Source: Labilithrix sp. (GTDB taxonomy: Bacteria > Myxococcota_A > Polyangia > Polyangiales > Polyangiaceae). From it: 64,000 bases of DNA. The position numbers were made by a program, and so were the translations under genes. The notes under the pieces are model-generated. The model saw only the letters and a program-made list of their open reading frames with translations. It did not search any database and was not told where the DNA came from. This document shows, piece after piece, positions 6,992 through 13,504 of this stretch; within the stretch, counting starts at the first letter, position 1; every line of letters starts with the position of its first letter. The stretch spans positions 124,001-188,000 of the forward strand of contig JAHBWE010000019.1 of the NCBI GenBank assembly GCA_019637155.1, in the 5' to 3' direction.

Positions 6992-7669
6992 TCACGCTCG
7001 CCCGCGTGCCGTTAGCCCGGCGCGGGCGAGGTGGTATTCGCCGTCGCAGATTCGAAGGAGCAAGCGTGGGCTTGCGTCGGGCTCGAGCGGTGGCGAACGG
7101 TGGACGAGGCCGTCGTCGTCGCTCTCGTTGCAGCCCTTCATGATGATCACGGAGCCGGTCGCGAGTCGCTCGATCGAGCTCGGCTTCCAGCAGCAGCGGT
7201 CCCGACGCCACGCTTCCGCGGCGTCGGGATCGAGCCACTCCGTGCCGGCGCCGACATACGTCGTCAACAGTCTCCGGCCGACTCGATCGACGTGAAGCCG
7301 ATGGCATGAGCTGTCGGCGACGACCGCGAGCGAGACGTAGGCGTGGGGCACGAGCGCGATCTCGAACCAGCGGTTCAGGAGCAACCTCGCGTCCGCGAGG
7401 ATCGCGTCGCGCCCGTCGCTCGGTTCGAGCTCGGCGACGAGCGGAGCCAGCGAGCGAGCGTGATGATCGTGCGCCCAGAGGAGCAGTCCCCTCTCGACGG
7501 TGTGCCTCGGAAGGCGAGCGGCGACCTGACGCGCGACGTGCTCGTCGACGCTCCGCTGCCAGACGGCGGCGACGGTGTCTGCCGCCGCGATCTCTCGCAA
7601 GACGTCGACCGAGGTCGACGACACGACTTTCGATGTCTTCACGAGCCGAGCGCTCTCGGAGAGGGACAT
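6992..7669 (-). CDS. DUF1826 domain protein, probably metal-homeostasis linked
   Basis: A 225-residue protein. The segment CHRLHVDRVGRRLLTTYVGAGTEWL and the ending RICDGEYHLARAG are, as I recall the family, characteristic of DUF1826, a proteobacterial family often found with zinc-responsive genes. Biochemical function is unknown. Conserved His, Asp and Cys residues in CHRLHVD suggest a metal or cofactor site. The ATG lies 30 nt from a perfect 17-bp palindrome. Its C-terminus runs into the repeat tract, so the last residues may not be native. Confidence 0.7.
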   Translation of the reverse strand: MSLSESARLVKTSKVVSSTSVDVLREIAAADTVAAVWQRSVDEHVARQVAARLPRHTVERGLLLWAHDHHARSLAPLVAELEPSDGRDAILADARLLLNRWFEIALVPHAYVSLAVVADSSCHRLHVDRVGRRLLTTYVGAGTEWLDPDAAEAWRRDRCCWKPSSIERLATGSVIIMKGCNESDDDGLVHRSPPLEPDASPRLLLRICDGEYHLARAGLTARGRA

Positions 7670-7698
7670 GCAGCGACCGTATGAGCTAGTGCGATTGT

Positions 7699-7715
7699 TT
7701 GCAATTCAATTGCAA
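7699..7715. promoter_or_regulatory. Palindromic operator between DUF1826 and ArsR genes
   Basis: TTGCAATTCAATTGCAA is a perfect palindrome around a central C, containing the core TGCAA-N5-TTGCA. It lies 30 nt upstream of the DUF1826 start. Related sites precede the ArsR gene and the His-rich lipoprotein gene. Confidence 0.7.
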
Positions 7716-7811
7716 CTATTGGAACGCGCCAAGCGGTGCGTGGGATGGTCAAACGCAAGCGATCTTCGTTGGTGCAACACGGTTGATGAACTGTGCGTCT
7801 GATGAATGATA

Positions 7812-7826
7812 TGCAATGCGATTGCG
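7812..7826. promoter_or_regulatory. Second TGCAA-N5-TTGC operator, before ArsR gene
   Basis: TGCAA-TGCGA-TTGCG differs from the perfect site at one outer base and keeps the same 5-nt spacing. It lies 35 nt upstream of the chosen ArsR start, as expected for autoregulation. Confidence 0.55.
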
Positions 7827-7861
7827 TTTGGTTGCCGTGGCGGATATCGCGTCGGGCCGCC

Positions 7862-8263
7862 ATGACGAAACGACACCGGCCCGCGCCGGAGCCGGAGCCG
7901 GAGTCGGAGTCCTGCGAGCCGGAGGCTCACGCGCGGCGTGTTTGGCGCGGGCTCCGCGCCGATCGAGTGTATGACGCAGCGGCGACGATCTTCGGGGCGG
8001 TGGGCGATCCAGAGCGGTTGCAGTTGCTCATGCAGCTCCGCGACCGCCCGATGACGACCGCGGAGCTCGCGGAGGTCGTCGGCCGTCACAAGTCGCTCGT
8101 GACGCAGCAGCTGCGAGTCCTGCGAATCGTACGGCTCGTGCGTCGTGTCCGCCGCGGCAACGTCGTCCGCTACGAGGTCCACGATGCACGCGCGGAGGCG
8201 CTGCTCGCGGCGTTCGTCCGCGATCTCGCCCGTCGCTCGCTCCGCCCACGCGCGTCTCGATGA
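7862..8263 (+). CDS. ArsR/SmtB family metalloregulator
   Basis: A 133-residue regulator (ATG 7862; a frame open further upstream would run through the operator). After an acidic, Pro/Glu-rich N-terminal tail containing CEPEAH, the winged helix spans about residues 38-115: FGAVGDPERLQLLMQLRD, AELAEVVGRHKSLVTQQLRVL and a wing VRRGNVVRYEV. The recognition helix with Lys-Ser-Leu-Val-Thr is typical of ArsR proteins. Candidate metal ligands are His/Asp in the last helix and the N-terminal Cys/His. It is divergent from DUF1826 and followed by a His-rich lipoprotein with the same operator type, suggesting a small metal-response regulon. Confidence 0.8.
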   Translation: MTKRHRPAPEPEPESESCEPEAHARRVWRGLRADRVYDAAATIFGAVGDPERLQLLMQLRDRPMTTAELAEVVGRHKSLVTQQLRVLRIVRLVRRVRRGNVVRYEVHDARAEALLAAFVRDLARRSLRPRASR

Positions 8264-8331
8264 GCGTCCTCGACGACGCTGGCCACGACCGGTCACCGGT
8301 CATCCAAATGCAAGCGCGGTGCGTTAGTATA

Positions 8332-8346
8332 TGCAATCAACTTGCT
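8332..8346. promoter_or_regulatory. Third TGCAA-N5-TTGC operator, before His-rich lipoprotein
   Basis: TGCAA-TCAAC-TTGCT inside an AT-rich stretch (TATATGCAATC...TTATGATT) that contrasts with the GC-rich surroundings. Spacing is the same as at the two other sites. Confidence 0.55.
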
Positions 8347-8419
8347 TATGATTCGAGAGTGGCCTATTCCGAGCCTGCCGCGCCGGCGATGGACGCTCGG
8401 TCCGGCGGAGCACACCAAC

Positions 8420-8698
8420 GTGAAAAGTTCTCTCCTGTCGATCGCAGCGTTTGTCGTCGTCCTCGCCGCCAGCGGGGCAGTGACGGCTTGCTCCGACGAC
8501 GACCACGACCACGACGATCATGATCACGACGCCCACGGCTCGACGCCGGAGTCGTGTGAAGCGTTTCATGACGCTTGCGCAGCGAAGAGCTCTTCCAACC
8601 CGAAGGCGAAGGAGTGTGACGACTTCGTTCACGTCGCGGGCCGCACCGAGGCCGACTGCGCCGCCAAGAAGGACGAGTGCGTCGCCGCGTGCCAGTGA
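8420..8698 (+). CDS. His/Asp-rich metal-binding lipoprotein
   Basis: A 92-residue protein from GTG 8420 (longer starts at 8342 or 8348 would overlap the operator). A lipoprotein signal ends at AVTAC (Cys24). Directly after it comes an Asp-His run with His at 29, 31, 34, 36 and 39, a plausible Zn, Ni or Cu chelator. The rest has six cysteines (46, 53, 66, 80, 87, 91) in a spacing consistent with disulfides in the periplasm or outer membrane. It probably binds or buffers metal at the envelope under control of the neighbouring ArsR or Fur-family protein. Confidence 0.7.
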   Translation: MKSSLLSIAAFVVVLAASGAVTACSDDDHDHDDHDHDAHGSTPESCEAFHDACAAKSSSNPKAKECDDFVHVAGRTEADCAAKKDECVAACQ

Positions 8699-8855
8699 TC
8701 CCACCATCACCACCTCACGTCGACCGTCACACGAGCGATGACGCGTCACTCCGTGATGAGCTCGTCCGATTCGCGCGCCGCGGCGATCCCGAGTGATGCG
8801 TCGGCTCGGCGAAGAAGTCGTGGACGAATTGGACGCGGCCTTCGTGCGCGTGGGG

Positions 8856-9616
8856 CTACGAGCGCGGCGCGTTGATGTCGTCGAACGTGGCCCAGAGGCG
8901 CCAGTCGAGGTTCGACGTGCCGCGCTGAAACAGGGCGGGATCGCCCGCTGCGATGGCTCGAGCGAGCGTGCGAAAGACGGACGACTCGCTCGGCTTCTTC
9001 ACGTAGCTACGGTCTGGATCTTCACCGGGCTCCGAGCGGGAGAGGACGTGCTCGAAGGCGTCGGTGACGAGGAGGACGTCGGCCTCGGTCGCGTCGATGG
9101 TGCGCAGCGTCTCTCGCCGAGCGGTCCGAACAGCGAGCCGGGGAACGTCGCGAGGTAGGCGCGAAGCAGGAGGACGTCGGCGGGGCGCTCGGCGGCGTGA
9201 TCGAGGTTCGCCACCTTGCCGGGCCGCAGAGCGAGTTGGCCGACGAGCGACGGGTGATAGCGGAGCGTTCCGGCAGGGCCGGTGAGCTCGACGCCGTCGA
9301 GCCGGAGATCGTTGGGTTCGTGCGGTGTTACTTCGAGGCCGACGTCACGTTTGGCCGGAACATCGATGGCGTGGTCAGGGATCGACGGACCGTAGATCTT
9401 CGAGCGCACGCCCGCCGACATCCCGTCGCCGTCGTCGATCCATGAGCCCTGAAGCTGGTCGAAGACGAGGCTCCAGTCGTCGTCGGCGCGTACGACCACG
9501 AGGCGCATGGCGTGGTACTCGGTCGCCGTGACGTTGCGGAAGTCGGGCCAGTCCACGGCCCACTGCGCGTCCAGCACGTCGAGGATCTGCGCGGGAGCGA
9601 GCTTCGATTGCCCCAT
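8856..9616 (-). pseudogene. Frameshifted hypothetical gene
   Basis: From ATG 9616 the frame codes for about 165 well-behaved residues (MGQSKLAPAQILDVLDAQW...), then at about 9110-9120 turns into low-complexity Ser/Pro/Arg sequence. The adjacent frame continues sensibly from the same point (ETLRTIDATEADVLLVTD...ARAIAAGDPALFQRGTSNLDWRLW) to a TAG at 8856-8858. One indel therefore splits a gene of about 250 codons. It is either a recent pseudogene or a sequencing error. I recognise no family; there is no signal peptide or membrane segment. Confidence 0.6.
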
Positions 9617-9628
9617 TGCCTACGTGAG

Positions 9629-9756
9629 TAGGCCGGAACGGCTTGCTGCAGCAACTCGAAGTGGTCGTGAGCATCAACGACTCGATGACGTTCTCGCTCT
9701 CGCGACGAACGACGAACGACGAGCTGAACCTCGCGCTCGATGTGTTTGCGGCCTGA
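9629..9756 (+). pseudogene. Possible C-terminal remnant of an aminotransferase V-type gene
   Basis: A short frame after a TGA reads GLLQQLEVVVSINDSMTFSL, then SRRTTNDELNLALDVFAA and a stop. The second part resembles the C-terminal end of cysteine desulfurase-like PLP enzymes (SL-R-TT-EE--D-AL). There is no start and no body, so if real it is a deletion remnant. Weakly supported. Confidence 0.25.
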
Positions 9757-9878
9757 AAGCCAAGGCCCGATGAGGAAGACCGCGCGGCGTGCGCCGCTCA
9801 TCGCTGCATGGGCTTCGTGATGTTTGAACAGCAGGCGGGGTCGGGCAGCGTCTGGGCGCGCTCGCTACGGCTCAGTTA

Positions 9879-9899
9879 TGAAAATGAAAATCATTTTCA
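9879..9899. promoter_or_regulatory. Fur box 1
   Basis: TGAAAATGA, 3 nt (AAA), TCATTTTCA: perfect 9-bp arms, very close to the classical Fur consensus of interleaved 7-1-7 hexamers. It lies 29 nt before the ATG of the repeat/TPR-like gene. Confidence 0.85.
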
Positions 9900-9928
9900 A
9901 TAAGGTGGAGATCGCCTAGATTCCCACC

Positions 9929-10774
9929 ATGCACGAGCGTCATGGGGGCTTCACGGACGAGAAGAGGAAGGCGCGCTCCGGCATCGGTGAGGCCGAGGGG
10001 AAGCGTGTGCCGAGCCTCGTCGCCGGCGACTCGTCGGACGAGAAGAGGAAGGCACGCTCGCTCGGCGGTGAGGACGTTGAGGGGAAGCACGTGCCGCGCT
10101 CGCTCGGCGGTGAGGCCGAGGGGAAACGTGTACCGCGCTCGCTCGGCGGTGAGGCCGAGGGGAAGCGTATACCGCGCTCGGTCGGCGGTGAGGCCGAGGG
10201 GAAGCGTGCGCCGCGCTCGGTCGGCGGTGAGGCCGAGGGGAAGCGTGTGTTGCGCTCGGGCGGTGGTGAGGGGGTGGAGGGAAGGCGTGTGATGGGGGGT
10301 GAGGTGGAGGGGGAGTGGAAGGCGCTCTCGGCGGCGGGAAATGATGCCTTTCGTCGTGGGGACGAGCGGGAGGCGCGTGAGTTGTATGGGCTTGCGGTCG
10401 CGGAGGCGGAGCGGCTCTGGAGGCTCGCGAGGGCGGGGGACGCCGTTGCCAGCTTTCTTGCGCCTGCGCTCTATACGATTGCGTGTCACAACCTCGCCGA
10501 GCTGGAACGTCGGGCTGGAGACGGCGCGGCTTCGCGCGCGTGGCTCGAGCGGGCGTTCGAGAGGCTCGTCGCGGCGGCGCGGGATGGGGCGCTGCCGCTC
10601 GCGTTGCGGGCGCGGGCGGTTCAGAACCTGAAGCACGCGCTCGCCGAGATCGTCGAGCACTCGCCGGGGTCGTCCGCAGAGGCGCTCGCCCCCGTCGTCG
10701 CCCACGCCATGGATGCGTGGCTCTGCGTGCGCGCGCTTCATGAGCGGAATGAGCTCGGGACGAACACGGGATGA
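9929..10774 (+). CDS. Fur-regulated protein with 13-residue repeats and helical TPR-like domain
   Basis: A 281-residue protein. Residues 45-120 are five to six copies of a 13-residue charged unit (SLGGEAEGKRVPR and variants); residues 1-44 hold degenerate DEKRKARS units. Residues 127-281 form an all-helical domain with TPR-like pattern (GNDAFRRGDEREARELYGLA, ALYTIACHNLAELERRAGD) and several Cys and His. Similar repeat-free helical proteins accompany iron-regulated genes in proteobacteria. The Fur box immediately upstream argues for induction in iron limitation. Partner and function unknown; the repeat part may be a variable spacer. Confidence 0.7.
   Translation: MHERHGGFTDEKRKARSGIGEAEGKRVPSLVAGDSSDEKRKARSLGGEDVEGKHVPRSLGGEAEGKRVPRSLGGEAEGKRIPRSVGGEAEGKRAPRSVGGEAEGKRVLRSGGGEGVEGRRVMGGEVEGEWKALSAAGNDAFRRGDEREARELYGLAVAEAERLWRLARAGDAVASFLAPALYTIACHNLAELERRAGDGAASRAWLERAFERLVAAARDGALPLALRARAVQNLKHALAEIVEHSPGSSAEALAPVVAHAMDAWLCVRALHERNELGTNTG
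10061..10288 (+). repeat. 39-bp coding tandem repeats
   Basis: About six 39-bp units encode the 13-residue Ser-Leu-Gly-Gly-Glu-Ala-Glu-Gly-Lys-Arg-Val-Pro-Arg motif. The inner copies are nearly identical at DNA level, differing mainly at the codons before Pro-Arg, so they are recent expansions. Confidence 0.85.
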
Positions 10775-10816
10775 GCACGAATGGATAACGGACGAGGAAC
10801 GAGCACGGAGCCTACG

Positions 10817-11632
10817 ATGAACGCCGCATCCAGCTCGGCAGCACTGCCGTCATCGAAGTACACGAAATACACGATAGAGCGCGTCGTCGAAGTCCACCAT
10901 TGGACCAATCGGCTCTTCACGATCCGGTGCACGCGCAGCAGCGGGTTCCGGTTCGCGAATGGGCAGTTCGTCATGCTCGGGCTCGAGGTCGACGGCGCCC
11001 CCCTCGTGCGCGCCTACTCGATGGCGAGCGCGAACTACGAGGAGACGCTCGAGTTCTTCTCGATCAAGGTCGAAGACGGCCCGCTCACGTCGCGCCTCCA
11101 ACACGTCGCCGTCGGCGACGCCGTGCTCGTCGGGAAGCGCCCGACCGGGACCCTCACGATCGGGAACCTCCGGCCCGGCGCGAGGCTCTGGCTCCTCGCG
11201 ACCGGAACCGGGCTCGCGCCGTTCCTCAGCGTCATCAAGGACCCCGAGACGTACGAGCGCTTCGAGCGCGTGATCCTCACCCACACCTGCCGTCAGGTCG
11301 AAGACCTCGCGTACGCGCGCTTCATCGAGCACGAGCTCCCCTCCCACGACGCGCTCGGTGAGCTCGTGCAGCCGCGCCTCACCTACTACCCCTCGGTGAC
11401 CCGCGAGCCCTTCCGCACGGAGGGACGCATCACCGATCTCCTCGCGACCGGCCGCGCGTTCGAGGACCTCGGGCTGCCCCCGCTCGACCCTCGCTCCGAT
11501 CGGATCATGCTCTGCGGCAACCCCGAGATGCTCGCCGAGACGTCCTCGTTCCTCGAGGCGCAGGGCTTCGAAGAGGGCAACAGCGGAGCGCCCGGCGACT
11601 ACCTCGTCGAAAAGGCGTTCGCGCTGAAGTAG
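10817..11632 (+). CDS. fpr: Ferredoxin--NADP(+) reductase
   Basis: A 271-residue flavoprotein of the bacterial subclass: FAD-binding RAYS at residues 65-68, NADP-binding ATGTGLAPF at about 128-136, the C-terminal MLCGNPEM nucleotide loop and the typical ending VEKAFALK. It exchanges electrons between NADPH and ferredoxin or flavodoxin in the cytoplasm. The ATG at 10817 was chosen because it gives normal family length; an ATG at 10781 adds 12 residues. It follows the Fur-box-controlled gene after 42 nt, so it may supply electrons for iron release or heme breakdown, for example to the heme oxygenase encoded 9 kb away. Confidence 0.88.
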   Translation: MNAASSSAALPSSKYTKYTIERVVEVHHWTNRLFTIRCTRSSGFRFANGQFVMLGLEVDGAPLVRAYSMASANYEETLEFFSIKVEDGPLTSRLQHVAVGDAVLVGKRPTGTLTIGNLRPGARLWLLATGTGLAPFLSVIKDPETYERFERVILTHTCRQVEDLAYARFIEHELPSHDALGELVQPRLTYYPSVTREPFRTEGRITDLLATGRAFEDLGLPPLDPRSDRIMLCGNPEMLAETSSFLEAQGFEEGNSGAPGDYLVEKAFALK

Positions 11633-11646
11633 GTGAAATAGATAAA

Positions 11647-11668
11647 GTAGCCGAAGCCGCGCGGCTAC
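11647..11668. terminator. Weak bidirectional hairpin between convergent genes
   Basis: GTAGCC (11647-11652) and GGCTAC (11663-11668) can pair around a GC-rich 10-nt loop between the fpr stop and the end of the cytochrome gene. There is no T-run. Its only support is its position between convergent genes. Confidence 0.3.
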
Positions 11669-12540
11669 CGGCTGAAGACCCGGCCCGGCGACGCCGACTC
11701 CGCGGTGTGGCACGCGTTGCAGTCGCCGTCGGCGGCGGTCGCGATCGGATCCTTCATCTCGAGGAGGCCTCGCGCGTTGACGACGGCGGCGGTGACCGGG
11801 AACGCGAGCCGCTGCTCCGTCATGAAGTTCCCCGCCGCGTTGACCGGCAAGGTCAGCGTCTTGCCGTCGGCGCCGGTGAGGAGCACGCGCGTCTCGGGAT
11901 CGGAGACGCCGTTGCAGTCGTCGGCGTCGTGCGGCGCCGGGTACACCGTGCCCGCGAACGAGAAGAGCGGGCCGTCGTCGTCCTCGGCGCCGCCGACCGG
12001 CTTGAGCGGCTTGCCCGCGTGGCACGCGATGCACGCGTGGCCCGGCGACATCAGCTTGCTGCCGTCGTCGCCCCGCGTCCACCACGTGCCGCTCGTGCAC
12101 GTCAGCTCGAAGGCGGCGGGGGTCGCGAGCTCCGCGCACTCGCCGGCCGGCATCCCGCTCGCGACCCATCGCTCGAAGACCTCGATCTCCGCGACCTCGA
12201 GGAGGCCCTCCGGCGGCATCGGCTCGAGCGCGTCGCGCATCCGGAGCGCCGACTCGGCGCCGGCCGTGCGTCCGTTGTAGTCCGCAAGCAAGTCGTCGCG
12301 CGAGAGGAGGCGGGTCTTCGCGTCCTCGCGCACGTCGCCGTGACACCGCGTGCAGCGCTGCGCGAGCAGCGTCGCGATCTCGCAAGGGAGCCCGCTCGGT
12401 ACGACCTGCTCGCCGCCCGCGCGCGGCGGCTCCTCCGCGGGCGCGAAGTCCTCGGACCGACCGCGCGGCCCGGTGTAACACGCGGCCAGCGCTGCGAGCG
12501 CGAGCGCAACGGCGAGCGACGCCGGCCGCGTCCAGCTCAA
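11665..12540 (-). CDS. Tri-heme cytochrome c-like lipoprotein
   Basis: A 291-residue protein starting with TTG (overlapping the upstream stop as TTGA). The signal peptide ends at LAALAAC, giving lipidated Cys21. Three CxxCH heme c sites are present: CTRCH (63-67), CIACH (170-174) and CNACH (274-278). The first lies in a cytochrome-like module resembling those of outer-membrane-associated redox proteins. It is probably an extracytoplasmic electron carrier. It is the last gene of a six-gene overlapping operon headed by imelysin near a Fur box. Confidence 0.8.
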   Translation of the reverse strand: MSWTRPASLAVALALAALAACYTGPRGRSEDFAPAEEPPRAGGEQVVPSGLPCEIATLLAQRCTRCHGDVREDAKTRLLSRDDLLADYNGRTAGAESALRMRDALEPMPPEGLLEVAEIEVFERWVASGMPAGECAELATPAAFELTCTSGTWWTRGDDGSKLMSPGHACIACHAGKPLKPVGGAEDDDGPLFSFAGTVYPAPHDADDCNGVSDPETRVLLTGADGKTLTLPVNAAGNFMTEQRLAFPVTAAVVNARGLLEMKDPIATAADGDCNACHTAESASPGRVFSR

Positions 12541-13025
12541 TCGTTCTCCTCGTCCTCGCTGTCGGAGTCCTTGTCTTTGTCTTTGTCTTTGTCCTTGTCC
12601 TTGTCCTTGTCTTTATCCTTGTCCTTGTCTTTATCCTTGTCGTCGTCTTCATCGTCGTCCCCGCTGCCCGTGTACGTGCACGTGGCGGTCGAGGAGGTCT
12701 CGCCGAGCTGGACCTGATCGACGCAGGAGTTGAGCGCCGACGCGAAGACTCCGCAGCGACCCGTCGGCAAGCAGCAGCCCGCGTACTTCGCGCCGCCCTC
12801 CACCGTCAGGCCCGGACACGTCGCCGAGATCGTGGCGGCGTCCTTCGTGGACCCGGCGTCGGTGGACTTCGCCCCGCTCGCGGTCGGGCCCGGCGCCGCC
12901 GGCTCCGTCGGCCCGGCGTCACGTGCGATGACGACGACGCCGGGTCGATCGTCGATCGTGCAGGCGATGATCGCCGTCGATGCGAAGGCGAAGGTCGCGA
13001 TGGCGAGGGAGAGCCGTACGTTCAT
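12537..13025 (-). CDS. Lipoprotein with Lys-Asp dipeptide-repeat tail
   Basis: A 162-residue protein with a lipoprotein signal (TAIIAC, Cys22), an Ala/Pro/Ser linker, and a compact Cys-containing domain (CPGLTVEGGAKYAGCCLPTGRCG with further Cys downstream). The tail has about 17 Lys-Asp dipeptides followed by acidic residues (DSDSEDEEND). The tail is highly charged and could bind cations or cell-surface polymers. Start and stop codons overlap both neighbours by 4 nt, so the gene is translationally locked into the iron-linked operon. No known function. Confidence 0.75.
   Translation of the reverse strand: MNVRLSLAIATFAFASTAIIACTIDDRPGVVVIARDAGPTEPAAPGPTASGAKSTDAGSTKDAATISATCPGLTVEGGAKYAGCCLPTGRCGVFASALNSCVDQVQLGETSSTATCTYTGSGDDDEDDDKDKDKDKDKDKDKDKDKDKDKDKDSDSEDEEND
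12568..12640 (-). repeat. Hexanucleotide microsatellite encoding Lys-Asp repeats
   Basis: Tandem 6-bp units (AAGGAC/AAAGAC on the coding strand) make up the end of the lipoprotein gene. Some copies use synonymous or ATA-like variants. Copy-number change would alter tail length in frame. Confidence 0.9.
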
Positions 13026-13504
13026 GAGGTGGTCCTTTCGAGTCCAAACAGCGCGCCGCCGGTGACGAGGGTCAGGGCGGCGAGGCCGCCGCGTCCGGCG
13101 AACGCGAACGCGACGGTCGTGACGACGAGTCCGAGCAAGAAGCCGTTGTTCTCGTCGAAGAAGACGGAGCGGTCCTTACCGCGTCGGGCGGCGCTCGTGA
13201 AGAACCCACCCGCCCAGAGCCCGCCGATCGCGATCGAGAGCGCGGCGACGGGGACGAGCGCCCGGCTCCACGGCCACAGCCGCGTGAGCGCGATCATCGC
13301 CTCGAAGGCGAGGAGCCCGGCCGCGATCGCCGCGCGCCGGGGGAGCGGGAGCCAGAGGCCCACGAGCGTCCCCGCGAGCCAGGCCGCGGTGAGCCCGGCG
13401 TAGGTCGGCCACGCCGCGGACCCCACGCTCTGGACCGCGAGCAGCGTCCCGACCTGGAGGGACGCGAAGTACACGCCCGTCATCGTGCTCGCGAGATCAC
13501 TCAT
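13022..13504 (-). CDS. Small multi-pass membrane protein coupled to spermidine synthase-like gene
   Basis: A 160-residue hydrophobic protein with about five predicted transmembrane helices (VYFASLQVGTLLAVQSV, WPTYAGLTAAWLAGTLVGLW, AAIAAGLLAFEAMIALT, ALVPVAALSIAIGGLWAGGF, GFLLGLVVTTVAFAFAG). The loop after helix 4 holds RRGKDRSVFFDENNG. It overlaps the upstream membrane aminopropyltransferase gene by 8 nt. It resembles part of an MFS-like membrane module, so it may complete the truncated membrane part of the upstream spermidine synthase-like enzyme. This is inference from adjacency and topology. Confidence 0.7.
   Translation of the reverse strand: MSDLASTMTGVYFASLQVGTLLAVQSVGSAAWPTYAGLTAAWLAGTLVGLWLPLPRRAAIAAGLLAFEAMIALTRLWPWSRALVPVAALSIAIGGLWAGGFFTSAARRGKDRSVFFDENNGFLLGLVVTTVAFAFAGRGGLAALTLVTGGALFGLERTTS

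Noticed and set aside
5483..7295. Long open frames through the repeat tracts on both strands
   Set aside because: Translations are low-complexity Arg/Ser/Val repeats, overlap each other in several frames and have no start signals; they arise from the repeat composition.
11705..12717. Plus-strand open frame with long Ser-Leu repeats opposite the cytochrome and Lys-Asp lipoprotein genes
   Set aside because: It is the complement of the Lys-Asp microsatellite; the minus-strand genes have signal peptides, heme motifs and overlapping start/stop codons.
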